64,000 nucleotides of DNA from Sophora flavescens (Eukaryota; Streptophyta; Magnoliopsida; Fabales; Fabaceae). The translations under genes and the position numbers were made by a program. Of the stretch, positions 1 through 10,081 are shown piece by piece; position 1 is the stretch's first letter; each line of letters begins with the position of its first letter. The DNA lies in NCBI GenBank assembly GCA_030762895.1, contig CM061068.1, forward strand, positions 80,005,228 to 80,069,227. The letters are read 5' to 3'. Below the pieces are notes generated by a model that did not search any database, was not told the DNA's origin, and was given only the letters and a program-made list of their open reading frames with translations.

Positions 1-206
1 TCTTCACTTTCCAAGCCCCATCTTCATGCAAGCTCCATCATGGTAGATTTTGAGCATTTAATCCTTAATTTCTGCAAAACAACACCACAAAACTGCCTTA
101 CCCGTTCCAAGGTAAAAACTAACAAAAATCAAATTAAAATTGCCTAAACTGTATGAAAATGCATGCAAAAATGCACATGAAATATGAGGTGAAATCACAC
201 TCATCA
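1..206 (-). repeat. End of an LTR-like element related to element A
   Basis: Read on the minus strand this begins TGATGAGTGTG at base 206 and runs off the window edge. It has an imperfect terminal hairpin (TGAG...GTGA / TCAC...CTCA) and, near bases 1-60, a stretch around GGAGCTTGCATGAAG that resembles 2567-2590 of element A's LTR (GGAGTTTGCATGAAGGCGG). The satellite starts abruptly at 207. I infer the 5' end of a minus-strand LTR from an A-related family. The rest, and any target duplication, lie outside the window. Confidence 0.5.
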
Positions 207-2092
207 CCAACAAGCAAGCAACCTCCCATGACATCCAATCAAGAAATTCCTTTTTTTTTCCTCTACGATATGCATTCAACCAAATGTTTTATCTTTCCTC
301 AATCACTCCCTCTCAGCCATTAAACTTGCAGCTCCCAGGCAACCCTTTTCTTCCCTTTTTCCTTTTGTCAGTTTTATTTTTTCTTTCTCCCTCTTAATCG
401 AGACCGCCGCCTCCCCGAGGAGACTGCCGCCTCAGCCACCATCTTCTCTGTCAACTTCCACCCTGCAATTTTCATTTATCTTTCTTCTCCAACTTATCTG
501 TATCGCCCTATTTGCACAACCGAGGACCATCGTGTTGAACGTAACTATGTTGGGTTCACATCTATATTCTATATAATATATATTTCAAGGACACACCTTT
601 GGAAAGTTTTGACAGGTGTGATCTTCTCATGCAATGGCTTTCAAAGGAAGCTCCTTCAAACCATTATATTTTTAGCAAGTTTTACAGAATTGTAATGCTG
701 TAAAAACAAAAAAAATCAGGAACAATTGGTAGTGGGATCCAGCTCATATTCTTATCACGCAATTCATTGTTTAACGTGCTATTCTTGATTACCGCCCACT
801 CATCGATTACCTTTTTTTGAATTTGAATTGTCACTACTGTTTATTATTTTATTTTTAATTTCTTTTAACTCTTTTAATTAGTCTCTCTTCCAACCAGCAA
901 GCAACCTCCCATGACATCCAATCAAGAAATTCCTTTTTTTTTCCTCTACGATATGCATTCAACAAAATGTTTTATCTTTTCTCAATCACTCACTCTCAGC
1001 CATTAGACTTGCTGCTCTCAGGCAACCCTCTTCTTCCCTTTTTCCTTTTTTCAGATTTTTTTTCCTTTCACCCTCTCAATCGAGACCGCCGCTGCCCCGA
1101 GGCGACTGCTGCCTCAGCTACCATCTTCTCTATGAACTTCCTCCATGCCATTTTTATTTATCTTTCCTCCCCAACTTATCTGTATCGCCCTTTTTGCACA
1201 ACCATGGACCGTCGTGTTGAACGTAACTATGTTGGGTTCACATCAATATTCTATATAATATATATTTCAAGGACACACCTTTGGAAATTTTGACAGGTGT
1301 CATCTTCTCAAGCAATGGCTTTCAAAGGAAGCCCCTTCATACCATTCTATTTTTAGCAAGTTTTACACAATTGTAAAATTGTAAAAACAAAAAAAAAATT
1401 AGGCACAATTGGTAGTGGGCCCAGCTCATATTCTTATCACGTAATTCATTGTTTAACGTTCTCTTCTTGAATACTGCCCACTCATTGATTACCTTTTATT
1501 TGAATTTGAATTGCTACTACTGTTTATTATTTTATTTTAATTTCTTTTAACTCTTTTAATTAGTCTCTCTTCCAACAAGCAAGCAACCTCCCTTGACATC
1601 CAATCAAGAAATTCCTTTATTTTCCCTCTATTATATGCATTCAACCAAAAGTTTTATCTTTTCTCAATCACTCCCCCTCAGTCATTCGACGAGCTGCTCT
1701 CAGGTAACCCTCTTCTTCCCTTTTTCCTTTTTTCAGTTTTATTTTTCCTTTCTCCCTCTCAATCGAGACCGACGTCGCATCGAGGAGACTGTCGCCTATC
1801 TTTCTTCTCCAACTGACCTGTATCGCCCTTTTTGCACAACCGTGAAACGTCGTGTTGAACATAACTATGTTGTGTTCACAGCTATATTCTATATAATATA
1901 TATTTCAAGGACACACCTTTGGAATGTTTAGAGAGGTGTCAGCTTCTCATGCAATGGCTTTCAAAGGAAGCTCCTTCAAACCATTCTATTTTTAGCAAGT
2001 TTTACACAATTTTAAAATTGTAAAAACAAAAAAAATCAGGCACAATTGGTAGTGATCCAGCTCATATTATTATCACGCAATTCATTGTTTAA
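207..2092 (+). repeat. 680-bp satellite array, block 1 (3 monomers)
   Basis: Monomers can be phased on the recurring word ATGACATCCAATCAAG, which starts at 228, 911 and 1593 (TTGACATCC in the third), a period of about 680 bp. Each monomer holds, in order, a CT-rich stretch, a GC-richer stretch (ATCGAGACCGCCGC...), an AT core CTATATAATATATATTTC, the run TTTTAGCAAGTTTTACA, a short A tract, and a T/A-rich stretch ending in TCTCTCTTCCAAC. The third monomer lacks about 50 bp near 1795. It breaks at TTTAA (2088-2092), where element A inserted, and resumes at 36987. Confidence 0.93.
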
Positions 2093-2621
2093 TGATAATC
2101 CAATGTATTATCATGTTTTATCTATTATTTTAGAGCGGATTTCATCAATTAAATTTTGTTGAATGCTTCATTTAGCCTAAATTAGACTTTGTTTTCCTAT
2201 TTTAGTTATTTTGAGTCAATGTGTGCATTTAATTGATTTTAATTAGAATTTAATTGATTTTCTCAATATTTTCTTATTTTTATTTTTAGGAAAGGACAAA
2301 GAAGAAGGATTGAAATTAAATTGAAGATTACCAAGTAAATTGCAAAGGACCACATGATGGATTTGAATCCAAATCAATTTGGATTTGGATTATTATGATT
2401 AAAAGATAATTCAATTGACATTGAGATAAAATATTGGATCCAAATCAATTTGGATTTGGATAATAATTGCCTATCACAACAATAAAGGATATGATAAGAT
2501 TTGGTAATTAATTTGGAGATATTGATTTGGATATGAAGATTAAAATGCTCAGGACCAATTATGTTGGAGTTTGCATGAAGGCGGAGCTTGAAATACAAGA
2601 AAAATGAGCCAAACAGAGCCC

Positions 2622-2810
2622 ATCACGGCCTGGCCGTGATAGGCATCACGGCCATGATGGAGCAGGGCTGAAAAAGAAAGAAGAACACAAAGTCAGAACC
2701 TATCATGGCCAGGCCGTGATGGCCATCACAACCGTGACAGGCCATCAGTGTCATGTTTTCCAAGACAATCTGTCACGGCCTGGCCGTGACAGGCATCACG
2801 GCCGTGACGT
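2622..2810 (+). promoter_or_regulatory. Three pairs of GC-rich palindromic motifs in U3 of element A
   Basis: The half-site TCACGGCC/GGCCGTGA recurs in three paired groups (about 2622-2660, 2700-2742, 2771-2808) in otherwise AT-rich LTR sequence. The two members of a pair are roughly 20 bp apart. The last copy runs into TGACGT, which is the core of as-1/bZIP-type sites. They lie 70-260 bp upstream of the TATA box, where LTR enhancers usually sit. The regulatory role is inferred. Confidence 0.55.
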
Positions 2811-2881
2811 ACAATATCTGGATTTTTAATTGTTGATTTGATCTGATTTTGTAACAACTTGGGATTCAAGTTAACCTACTC

Positions 2882-2889
2882 TATAAATA
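2882..2889 (+). promoter_or_regulatory. TATA box of the element A 5' LTR
   Basis: TATAAATA followed by GGGC, about 790 bp into the LTR and just downstream of the GC motif pairs. The same box is kept in the 3' LTR at 29666-29673. It would mark the U3/R boundary a few tens of bases downstream. Confidence 0.65.
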
Positions 2890-3721
2890 GGGCAATTAGG
2901 CTCGAAAATAGGATCACTTTTTGAGCTGTTACCTTAGACAAAAATTAGGATTTCTCTTCCTCTTAATTTCTTCTCTTCGCTTAGGATTTTTATGCTTTTG
3001 TTATTCAAGGTTGCCATGACCATGGCAATGCTTGAGTAGTCTTTTTGTTTCTAGAGATTGGGGCAATCCCCAAGACTTGTTTTATGTTATGAATTGATGT
3101 TTTCCCTTTGTTAATTCAAATTTGCTTTCGATTTGATTCCTATTGCATGAACTACTTGTGAATTTGGTACGCACTTATTTACATGTCATAGATACTCTAA
3201 GGACGAACTTAGCGGTGAACTTAGGTATCGGATCTATAGGAATTAAACTTAGGACTTAAATCATGAGAGTTAGAAGCGGTCCTTCAAGGGCTCATGAATT
3301 GTCACGAATCTTAATAGGTTCAATTTAAATACAATTACCACGAGAGTAGGGGTTGGTTTAATTGGGCACGGTTCTTGTATCTTGGGAGGGAATATTAACT
3401 TATTTAGGATAAATTCACCTTCAGAGTAATTTTGATAATTAACAAGAGGGGTAGTCAATTTAGTAGCATGAGTAGTCTTGTTGGTAACCCAATTCCTGGA
3501 AATCTCTTTTTCATATTTAAAATCCCAAAAATATTTGATTTTATTTTATTGTTTCTTTTATTTTCTTGAAATCTATTCACACTTATTTCTTAGTCTAAAA
3601 TAGTTGTTTTATTTGTGAAGTTGTACTTGGTTTCCCAATCCCTAAGTTCGATACTCGGTTTCTCACCGTTTTATTATTACTTGCTTCGATCCGGTACGCT
3701 TGCCGGATTCCATCAAGTTTT

Positions 3722-3739
3722 TGGCACCGTTGCCGGGTA
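3722..3739 (+). other. Primer-binding site of element A (tRNA-Asp-like)
   Basis: TGGCACCGTTGCCGGGTA begins 6 bp after the 5' LTR. It matches the complement of the plant tRNA-Asp 3' end used by Athila-type elements at all but two positions (A for G at position 5 and T for G at position 17). Confidence 0.75.
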
Positions 3740-3848
3740 TTGGCAATACCAATATCATTATTAACAAAGGAGGCAACTACTTTAGTCTTTTTAATTTTTA
3801 TTTGTATATATTTGACCTTTTCTTTTGAGTTTTGTTTGTGCAAGGTTG

Positions 3849-4856
3849 ATGAAACACATGGACTATCGTTACTATCCAACTTGGGAATATCAACTTGATT
3901 GGATCGTGTTTTATGGTATCACTAATAAACACGTGAAGATATACTCCAAAGAGGAATGGAAATCCTATTTGTCATCTTTGCAACCACCACCATACTTCGA
4001 GCTGGATCCCGATTTGCTAGAGATTCTTTGGGATATAGATGCTTATCTTTTGAGCTTGAGCAAAGAGCGTAGCAAGGAGGAAGTTAGTTCCATGATTCAG
4101 AGGGCTGAAATGCGAGCAGGGAAAAATGCTAGTAAGATAGCGGCGTCACTAAGTGATAACTTTCAGAAGTTAGAAGAACAAGCTAGTGAATTTTTTAAAT
4201 TGCTAGCAGAAAAGCAACATGGAATTCAAATTGAAGAGAATCTATTTGCTAGCATGGACGTGAATGAAGATGAAGTGGTGGTGGAAGATGATTCAAGAGG
4301 AGAGGATCATGAAGAGGAGTGCAAGGAGGAAATATCTCCTATTGTTCCTTTGCAAGGGACAAAAAAGACCAATCATGTGGAAAATACTTCTCTCACCATT
4401 CCTATTGAGGAGCCTAAAAATTCTGAGTTGGATAAGTATGTTGGTTTGCATGGATGTATGGATGTTACAAAGTTGGTTCCTACAATTTGTCTATCACATT
4501 ACTTAGTAAAAATACCAACTTTGGAGTTCAAATCATTGCCTGAGAATTGGGAATTTTCATCAACAGCGGCAAAGGCTCTAAGGTCGCCTCAAAAAGTTAT
4601 GGTTCTAGTACTTCATGGAGAAACTAATTACATAAAGGTCATTCTTGGAGTAGGTGACTTACCATTTGACCCAGGAGGAAGTGAGCTCATCATATCACTT
4701 AAAGAAGTCAATGGAATCTCATCACACTTGCTTCTTCCATCTCCACTCCACAAGCCATGGGATCCGGGAGGAGGATCTTACATCTTGGGCATCTCTTGGT
4801 CTTTTTACCACAGGCTATGGGATCCTGGTGGAAGCGTCTTCAATGAGTTTTTCTAA
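3849..4856 (+). CDS. Uncharacterised ORF of non-autonomous element A
   Basis: About 335 codons from the first ATG (3849), starting MKHMDYRYYPTW. The frame is open from about 3825, but only through a TTG. I do not recognise the family. It has no gag zinc knuckle, protease or polymerase motif. Visible parts are an aromatic-rich N-terminus (YYPTWEYQLDW, about residues 7-17), a helical Lys/Glu-rich middle that could form a coiled coil, an acidic stretch after it (DEVVVEDD, EDHEEE), and a C-terminus where a DPGG motif recurs three times (FDPGGS, WDPGGG, WDPGGS). It is the only long ORF of the element and sits right after the primer site, where gag would be. It may be a degenerate gag or an accessory protein. 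Whether it is translated is unknown. Confidence 0.5.
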   Translation: MKHMDYRYYPTWEYQLDWIVFYGITNKHVKIYSKEEWKSYLSSLQPPPYFELDPDLLEILWDIDAYLLSLSKERSKEEVSSMIQRAEMRAGKNASKIAASLSDNFQKLEEQASEFFKLLAEKQHGIQIEENLFASMDVNEDEVVVEDDSRGEDHEEECKEEISPIVPLQGTKKTNHVENTSLTIPIEEPKNSELDKYVGLHGCMDVTKLVPTICLSHYLVKIPTLEFKSLPENWEFSSTAAKALRSPQKVMVLVLHGETNYIKVILGVGDLPFDPGGSELIISLKEVNGISSHLLLPSPLHKPWDPGGGSYILGISWSFYHRLWDPGGSVFNEFF

Positions 4857-6195
4857 ACCCTTCACTTTTTAATTAGCTTTCTTTTCTTTGCTTGAGTCAT
4901 ATGTGTGTGAGTCTTGTGTTGGTAAGCTTGAAGGGATTTTATTGAATTTTGCATAAATGGTTTGCATGAAATATGTTGATTTTTGATGATTTCCCCTAAT
5001 GATTTGAAAATTGAAAATTGATCCACATGTGAAAATTGAAAATTGAACTTTGAGAAATTTTATTGTGATTGCATAATTTATGATAAGTTTGGGGTGAAGG
5101 GATGCACACATTAGGGATTGTATCTCGGTTAAACAATTTGCGAAAAATGTCCAGGTGGGGAATTTGAGCCTCCAACAATGCTTTTAAGTTGCACTTTCCC
5201 GGATTTGCTTGAATCTCTTCATGGTTTGCATGTTTATATGTTTGCATCAAATGATTTAGGCAATTTTCTTTGAAATAGCTACTTGGCCTAAAAAGGACCA
5301 TCCCTAATGCATGTCCCCTAGTTAGCCACGTTGAGCCTAATAGCCTATTGTTTCTTGATGACCTTATGTTATAAGCCAAAAATCCGGAAAAACCATGTTA
5401 ACCCAATCTTCGGATTTAGGAGAGCATGGATGCTTAACAAGACAAGGGTTGTAAGAAACTAAGTTTGGGGTGGCTACAAGGGTTTGATATATTATTTTGG
5501 GTTGAGAAAAAGAAAAAAATAGAAAGGTTGAAGCCAAAGGCAAAAGGGAAAAAGAAAAAGAAGAAAATTACAAAAATGCCAAAAATGGTAAAATAAAAGG
5601 GTGTTAAAAGAAATAGGTTGTAGCCACCCAAAGCGTGAAAAAAAAAAGGGAATTAGAGTGAAAATAAAAGTGTAAAAAGTTTCATGCTCTCTTAGTTCCT
5701 AGGGACTTAAGCCTAGTACCTTTGAATATTCTACCTTTAGCCAGGCCCCATTACAACCTTTAAAAGACCTTTTGATGTTGCATGCATGTTTTCGTGGGAA
5801 CTATTTTTGAGATGAAAATCAAATTCATGGAAAGTGCTCTTAAAATGTGAAATTGAGTGAAAGTTGATATCCTAGACAAATTGAGCGAATGAGTGAATTA
5901 CTAAATGCCCTTGTGAGGAAGGCAATTGTTTGAAATTGGTGATCTCCCTCTTGTGTGTAACTTGGATCCTTTGCTTAGATTGATTATTGCACGAATGATT
6001 AAATTCTCTTTGTTTAAAGTAAATGAATGTGGGGATTACTATAATGAAAATGGAAAACATTGAATAAAAAATTGAATTGATAAAATTGCATGAAATTTGT
6101 GCGAAATTGATTGAATCCTTTGATCTTGCCAAGTTTTGAGTCTATTTGATTTTTAGTTTGCTTGAGGACAAGAAAAGTTTAAGTTTGGAATATTT
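4857..6195 (+). other. Noncoding interior and polypurine end of element A
   Basis: No ORF is supportable. The part around 5505-5600 is rich in A and G. Bases 5911-6195 are clearly homologous to the reverse complement of the 294-bp spacers in element B (shared TTGTGAGGAAGGCA, GGTGATCTCCC, TGTGTGTAACTTGGATCC, TTTGCTTG.GGACAAG, AAGTTTAAGTTTGG). The last bases, AAGTTTGGAATATTT before TGATAATCC, sit where the polypurine tract belongs. Confidence 0.75.
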
Positions 6196-6885
6196 TGATA
6201 ATCCACTATATTATCATGTTTTATCTATTATTGTAGAGGGGATTTCATCAATTAAATTTTGTTGAATGCTTGATTTAGCCCAAATTAGACTTTGTTTTCC
6301 TATTTTAGTTATGTTGAGTCAATGTGTGCATTTAATTGATTTTAATTAGAATTTAATTGATTTTCTCAAGATTTTCTTATTTTTATTTTTAGGAAAGGAC
6401 AAAGAAGAAGGATTGAAATTAAATTGAAGATTGCCAAGTAAATTGCAAGGGCCCATATGATGGATTTGAATCCAAATCAATTTGGATTTGGATTATTATG
6501 ATTAAAAACTAATTCAATTGGCATTGGGATAAAAGATTGGATCCAAATCAATTTGGATTTGGATAATAATTTCCTATCACAACAATAAAGGATATGATAA
6601 GATTTGGCAATTAATTTGGAGATATTGATTTGGATATGAAGATTAAAATGCTCAGGACCAATTATGTTGGAGTTTGCATGAAGGCGGAGCTTGAAATACA
6701 AGAAAAATGAGCCAAATAGAGCCCATCATGGCCTGGCCGTGATAGGCATCACGACCATGATGGAGCAGGACTGAAAAAGAAAGAAGAACACAAAGTCAGA
6801 ACCTGTCATGGCCAGGTCGTGATGGCCATCACAACCGTGATGAGGCCCATCGGTGCCAAGTTTTCCAAGATAGAATCTGTCACGG
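6196..6885 (+). repeat. 3' LTR of element A, piece 1 of 3
   Basis: Begins TGATAATCC and matches the 5' LTR up to the GC motif zone. It is cut at CACGG (6881-6885) by element B. The next piece starts at 29558 with the duplicated CACGG. Confidence 0.93.
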
Positions 6886-8263
6886 TGGTCGCGCTTGCCG
6901 CCACGCGCCAAAAAGAACGGCGTTTACAAAAATTAATATAGATAGGGAAGCGACAACTCGGATATCGTCTCTCAAGGACTCTTAGGTGTTGTTATTATTA
7001 ATGTAAAATCAGTAAAAGTCAGAATTTGGGGGTTTTGAGATTGAGATAAAATAAAGAAACAAAACAGAAAACAAAGCAAGAAAACAGAGCAGTTAAGAGA
7101 TTAACAAATAAACTAAAGAACGATTAACCTACTGTTCTTGGTTTCCCACTATCATTGGTTCATGCAAATCCAAGCCCTAAGCAGATTCTAAACCCTTTCC
7201 GATTGTAGCATCAATTTACAAGCGAAATCAATACTACGAGACATATATTCCTATTCCCAAATTAAGCAAACGGGGTGAAGCACTCATGAACTAAGCGAAC
7301 ATGATTGAACACACGCGAATTAAGCAAACGCGATTATATATAGGAACATACAATCATCGAAATAAATCAATACTAATCCTATACATATCTGAATTAAGCA
7401 AACAGAAACATATAGAACAGTACTGAAAAGGAATAGCAATTCAAATAGGAAATCCAGAACCTCAAGTGTAATTGAAACCAATCCCAGTAGATTAATCTAG
7501 GAGACTAGTTCTCCATTACAAAGGGAAAACAAAAGACAAGAATTAAACTACTGAAAGCTACTACTACTGTCTAAGACTAGCCAAAACTGGCTAACTCTGA
7601 CTAACTCCCTTTAGTTCTGTCTAAAACGCTTAAATACAATTTCTGGAATCAGCTTTCTCGCGAGGCGAAGACTCTCTCGCGATGCGAATCTTGCGAACAG
7701 TCTGCAACCTTTGGTATTCTCGCGAGGCGAACAAACCTTCGCGAGGCGAGAATCTGAAGAGTCTTCTTATTACGCCCGTTATGAACATCAGGGGCCAACC
7801 GTGATGCTTTCTGACTTCCAGGCTCGCGAGGCGAATGGATGCTCGCGAGGCGAACGCTTCAACATCAAAACTGCCACAGCCGTGACCTTCAACACGGGTA
7901 AACCGTGATCGTCTCTGACTTTCAGGGCTGGGTGACTCGCGGGGCGAGATCTTCTTCTTGGGGCGAACCAGAGACCTTGCATTTTCTTTGAACAGTCAGC
8001 TTCGGGGTCGCGAGGCGAATAGATGTTAGCGAGGCGAATCCCCTGTTTCTTTATTTTCTTGACTTCCAACTTAACCTGAAAACAAAGACACAACTATAAG
8101 TGTATTACTTGACTCAAAACTAGCTAAATTAACCTAAAACTACTCTAGAGACTCAAAACCTTGCTTGAGGACAATCTAATCTAATTTGGGTGAAAATAGG
8201 ATATAATTTGCACAAAACCCTGGTCATACTAGCCATAAAACTAGATGAGCCAGAGGCTCATCA
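6886..8263 (-). repeat. Element B, LTR copy 1 (outermost; chimeric U5)
   Basis: 1378 bp, followed by spacer 8264-8557. Bases 6886 to about 7150 resemble solo LTR C rather than the other B copies (TTAGGTGTTGTTATTATTAA shared with C, and only five Gs in place of the long G tract). The remainder matches the array. Paired TCGCGAGGCGAA motifs lie at 7658-8038. A weak TATA-like TATTTAAG (minus) is at 7629-7636. The end at 8240-8263 retains the intact hairpin GATGAGCC-TCT-GGCTCATC. Confidence 0.88.
7658..8038 (-). promoter_or_regulatory. Five pairs of TCGCGAGGCGAA motifs in U3 of B (copy 1 shown)
   Basis: Ten variants of TCGCGAGGCGAA occur as five direct pairs, the members of each pair about 17-20 bp apart, in an otherwise AT-rich LTR. 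Some members have a changed core (TCGCGATGCGAA, CTTGGGGCGAA, TAGCGAGGCGAA). They sit immediately upstream, in element orientation, of the TATA-like box. The same block is found in the other B copies and, with four pairs, in solo LTR C. Enhancer function is inferred from position only. Confidence 0.5.
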
Positions 8264-8557
8264 AAATACCCCAAACTTAAACTTTGCTTGTCCCCAAGCA
8301 AACTAAGACTCAAAAATCAAAAAGACTCAAGACCTGGCAAGCTCATAGGATTCAATCAACCTTGCACACATTCAAGCAATACATCAAAACAGTTTTCTTC
8401 AATGTCCCCCCTTTACAAACAAAGCAATCCCCACATTCATTTATTCTAAACAATTGAGAATTTCATCATTCAAACAATTATTAATCTAAGCAGGGGATCC
8501 AAGTTACACACAAAAGGGAGATCACCAAATCCAAACAACTGCCTTCCTCACAATTTT
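8264..8557 (-). repeat. Element B internal spacer (first of 13)
   Basis: 294 bp between LTR copies 1 and 2. On the minus strand it starts AAAATTGTGAGGAAGGCAG directly after the LTR end GCGACCA and finishes with AAGTTTAAGTTTGGGG and TATTT before the next LTR. It is homologous to 5911-6195 of element A. It contains no primer-binding site and no coding sequence. The other spacers lie between the LTR copies listed above, each 292-296 bp except the truncated 9934-10081. Confidence 0.88.
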
Positions 8558-9933
8558 TGGTCGCGCTATCGCGCACACGCCAAAAAGGACGAGCGGGTTT
8601 TAAAACTGTAGTTTAGGGCGACAACTCGGATGTCGTCTCTCAAGGACTCTTAAAGTGCTATTTTCCACAAAAATCAGTTTGGGGGGGGGGGGGGGGGGGG
8701 TTGGATTGGGATGCAATCAAAGAGAACAAAACAATGAAAATAGAGCAATAAAATACGGCAGTTCAAAGAGGTTATCAAATGACCGAAAACAGATTAATCT
8801 ATTGCTCTCGATTTCCCAACTATCATTGGTTCATGCAAATCCAAGCCCTAAGCAGATTCTAAACCCTTTCCGATTGTAGCATCAATTTACAAGCGAAATC
8901 AATACTACGAGACATATATTCCTATTCCCGAATTAAGTAAACGGGGTGAAGCACTCATGAACTAAGCGAACATGATTGAACACACGCGAATTAAGCAAAC
9001 GCGATTATATATAGGAACATACAATCATCGAAATAAATCAATACTAATCCTATACATATCTGAATTAAGCAAACAGAAACATATAGAACAAGATCAAAAG
9101 GAATAGCAATTCAAATAGGAAATCCAGAACCTCAAGTGTAATTGAAACCAATCCCAGTAGATTAATCTAGGAGACTAGTTCTCCATTACAAAGGGAAAAC
9201 AAAAGACAAGAATTAAACTACTGAAAGCTACTACTACTGTCTAAGACTAGCCAAAATTGGCTAACTCTGACTAACTCCCTTCAGTTCTGTCTAAAACGCT
9301 TAAATACAATTTCTGGAATCAGCTTTCTCGCGAGGCGAAGCCTCTCTCGCGACGCGAACCTTGCGAACAGTCTGCAACCTTTGGTATTCTCGCGAGGCGA
9401 ACAAACTTTCGCGAGGCGAGAATCTGAAGAGTCTTCTTATTACGCCCGTTATGAACATCAGGGGCCAACCGTGATGCTTTCTGACTTCCAGGCTCGCGAG
9501 GCGAATGGATGCTCGCGAGGCGAACGCTTCAACTTCAAGACTGCCACAGCCGTGACCTTCAACACGGGTAAACCGTGATCGTCTCTGACTTTCAGGGCTG
9601 GGTGACTCGCGGGGCGAGATCTTCTTCTTGGGGCGAACCAGAGACCTTGCATTCTCTTTGAACAGTCAGCTTCGGGGTCGCTAGGCGAATAGATGTTAGC
9701 GAGGCGAATCCCCTGTTTCTTTATTTTCTTGACTTCCAACTTAACCTGAAAACAAAGACACAACTATAAGTGTATTACTTGACTCAAAACTAGCTAAATT
9801 AACTTAAAACTACTATAGAGACTCAAAACCTTGCTTGAGGACAATCTAATCTAATTTGGGTGAAAATAGGTTATAATTTGCACAAAACCCTGGTCATACT
9901 AGCCATAAAACTAGATGAGCCAGAGGCTTATCA
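8558..9933 (-). repeat. Element B, LTR copy 2
   Basis: 1376 bp with an uninterrupted 20-G tract at 8681-8700, the longest in the array. It is followed by a truncated spacer (9934-10081). Confidence 0.9.
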
Positions 9934-10081
9934 AAATACCCCAAACTTAAACTTTGCTTGTCCCCAAGCAAACTAAGACTCAAAAATCAAAAAGACTCAA
10001 GACCTGGCAAGCTCATAGGATTCAATCAACCTTGCACACATTCAAGCAATACATCAAAACAGTTTTCTTCGATGTCCCCCC

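Larger units (their letters stand above)
2093..3715 (+). repeat. 5' LTR of element A (1.62 kb)
   Basis: Starts TGATAATCC and ends GGATTCCATCA, 6 bp before the primer-binding site. The second copy starts at 6196. By eye the first 130 bases of the two differ at about seven positions, so the insertion is not very recent. The end forms a short hairpin (TGATAAT-7 nt-ATTATCA). U3 carries GC-rich paired motifs (2622-2810) just upstream of a TATA box (2882-2889). Confidence 0.93.

Noticed and set aside
967..1293. CT-rich ORFs of 100-160 codons in satellite monomers (36987-57262 as well) as genes
   Set aside because: They recur once per monomer in two or three frames, start at varying sites and have no recognisable domain. 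Low stop density follows from T/C-rich composition.
3849..4856. Calling the element A ORF gag
   Set aside because: No capsid-like motif or zinc knuckle is visible; only its position suggests gag.
7658..8038. Regularly recurring TCGCGAGGCGAA as a CRISPR-like array
   Set aside because: The repeats are 12 bp, the gaps alternate short and long, the gap sequences are identical between LTR copies, and the genome is a plant.
7711..8093. Open frames of 65 and 101 codons repeated in most B LTR copies on both strands
   Set aside because: They sit in U3 across the GC motif block, are open on both strands at once, and break by small indels in copies 4, 6, 8 and 13. They recur only because the LTR is repeated.
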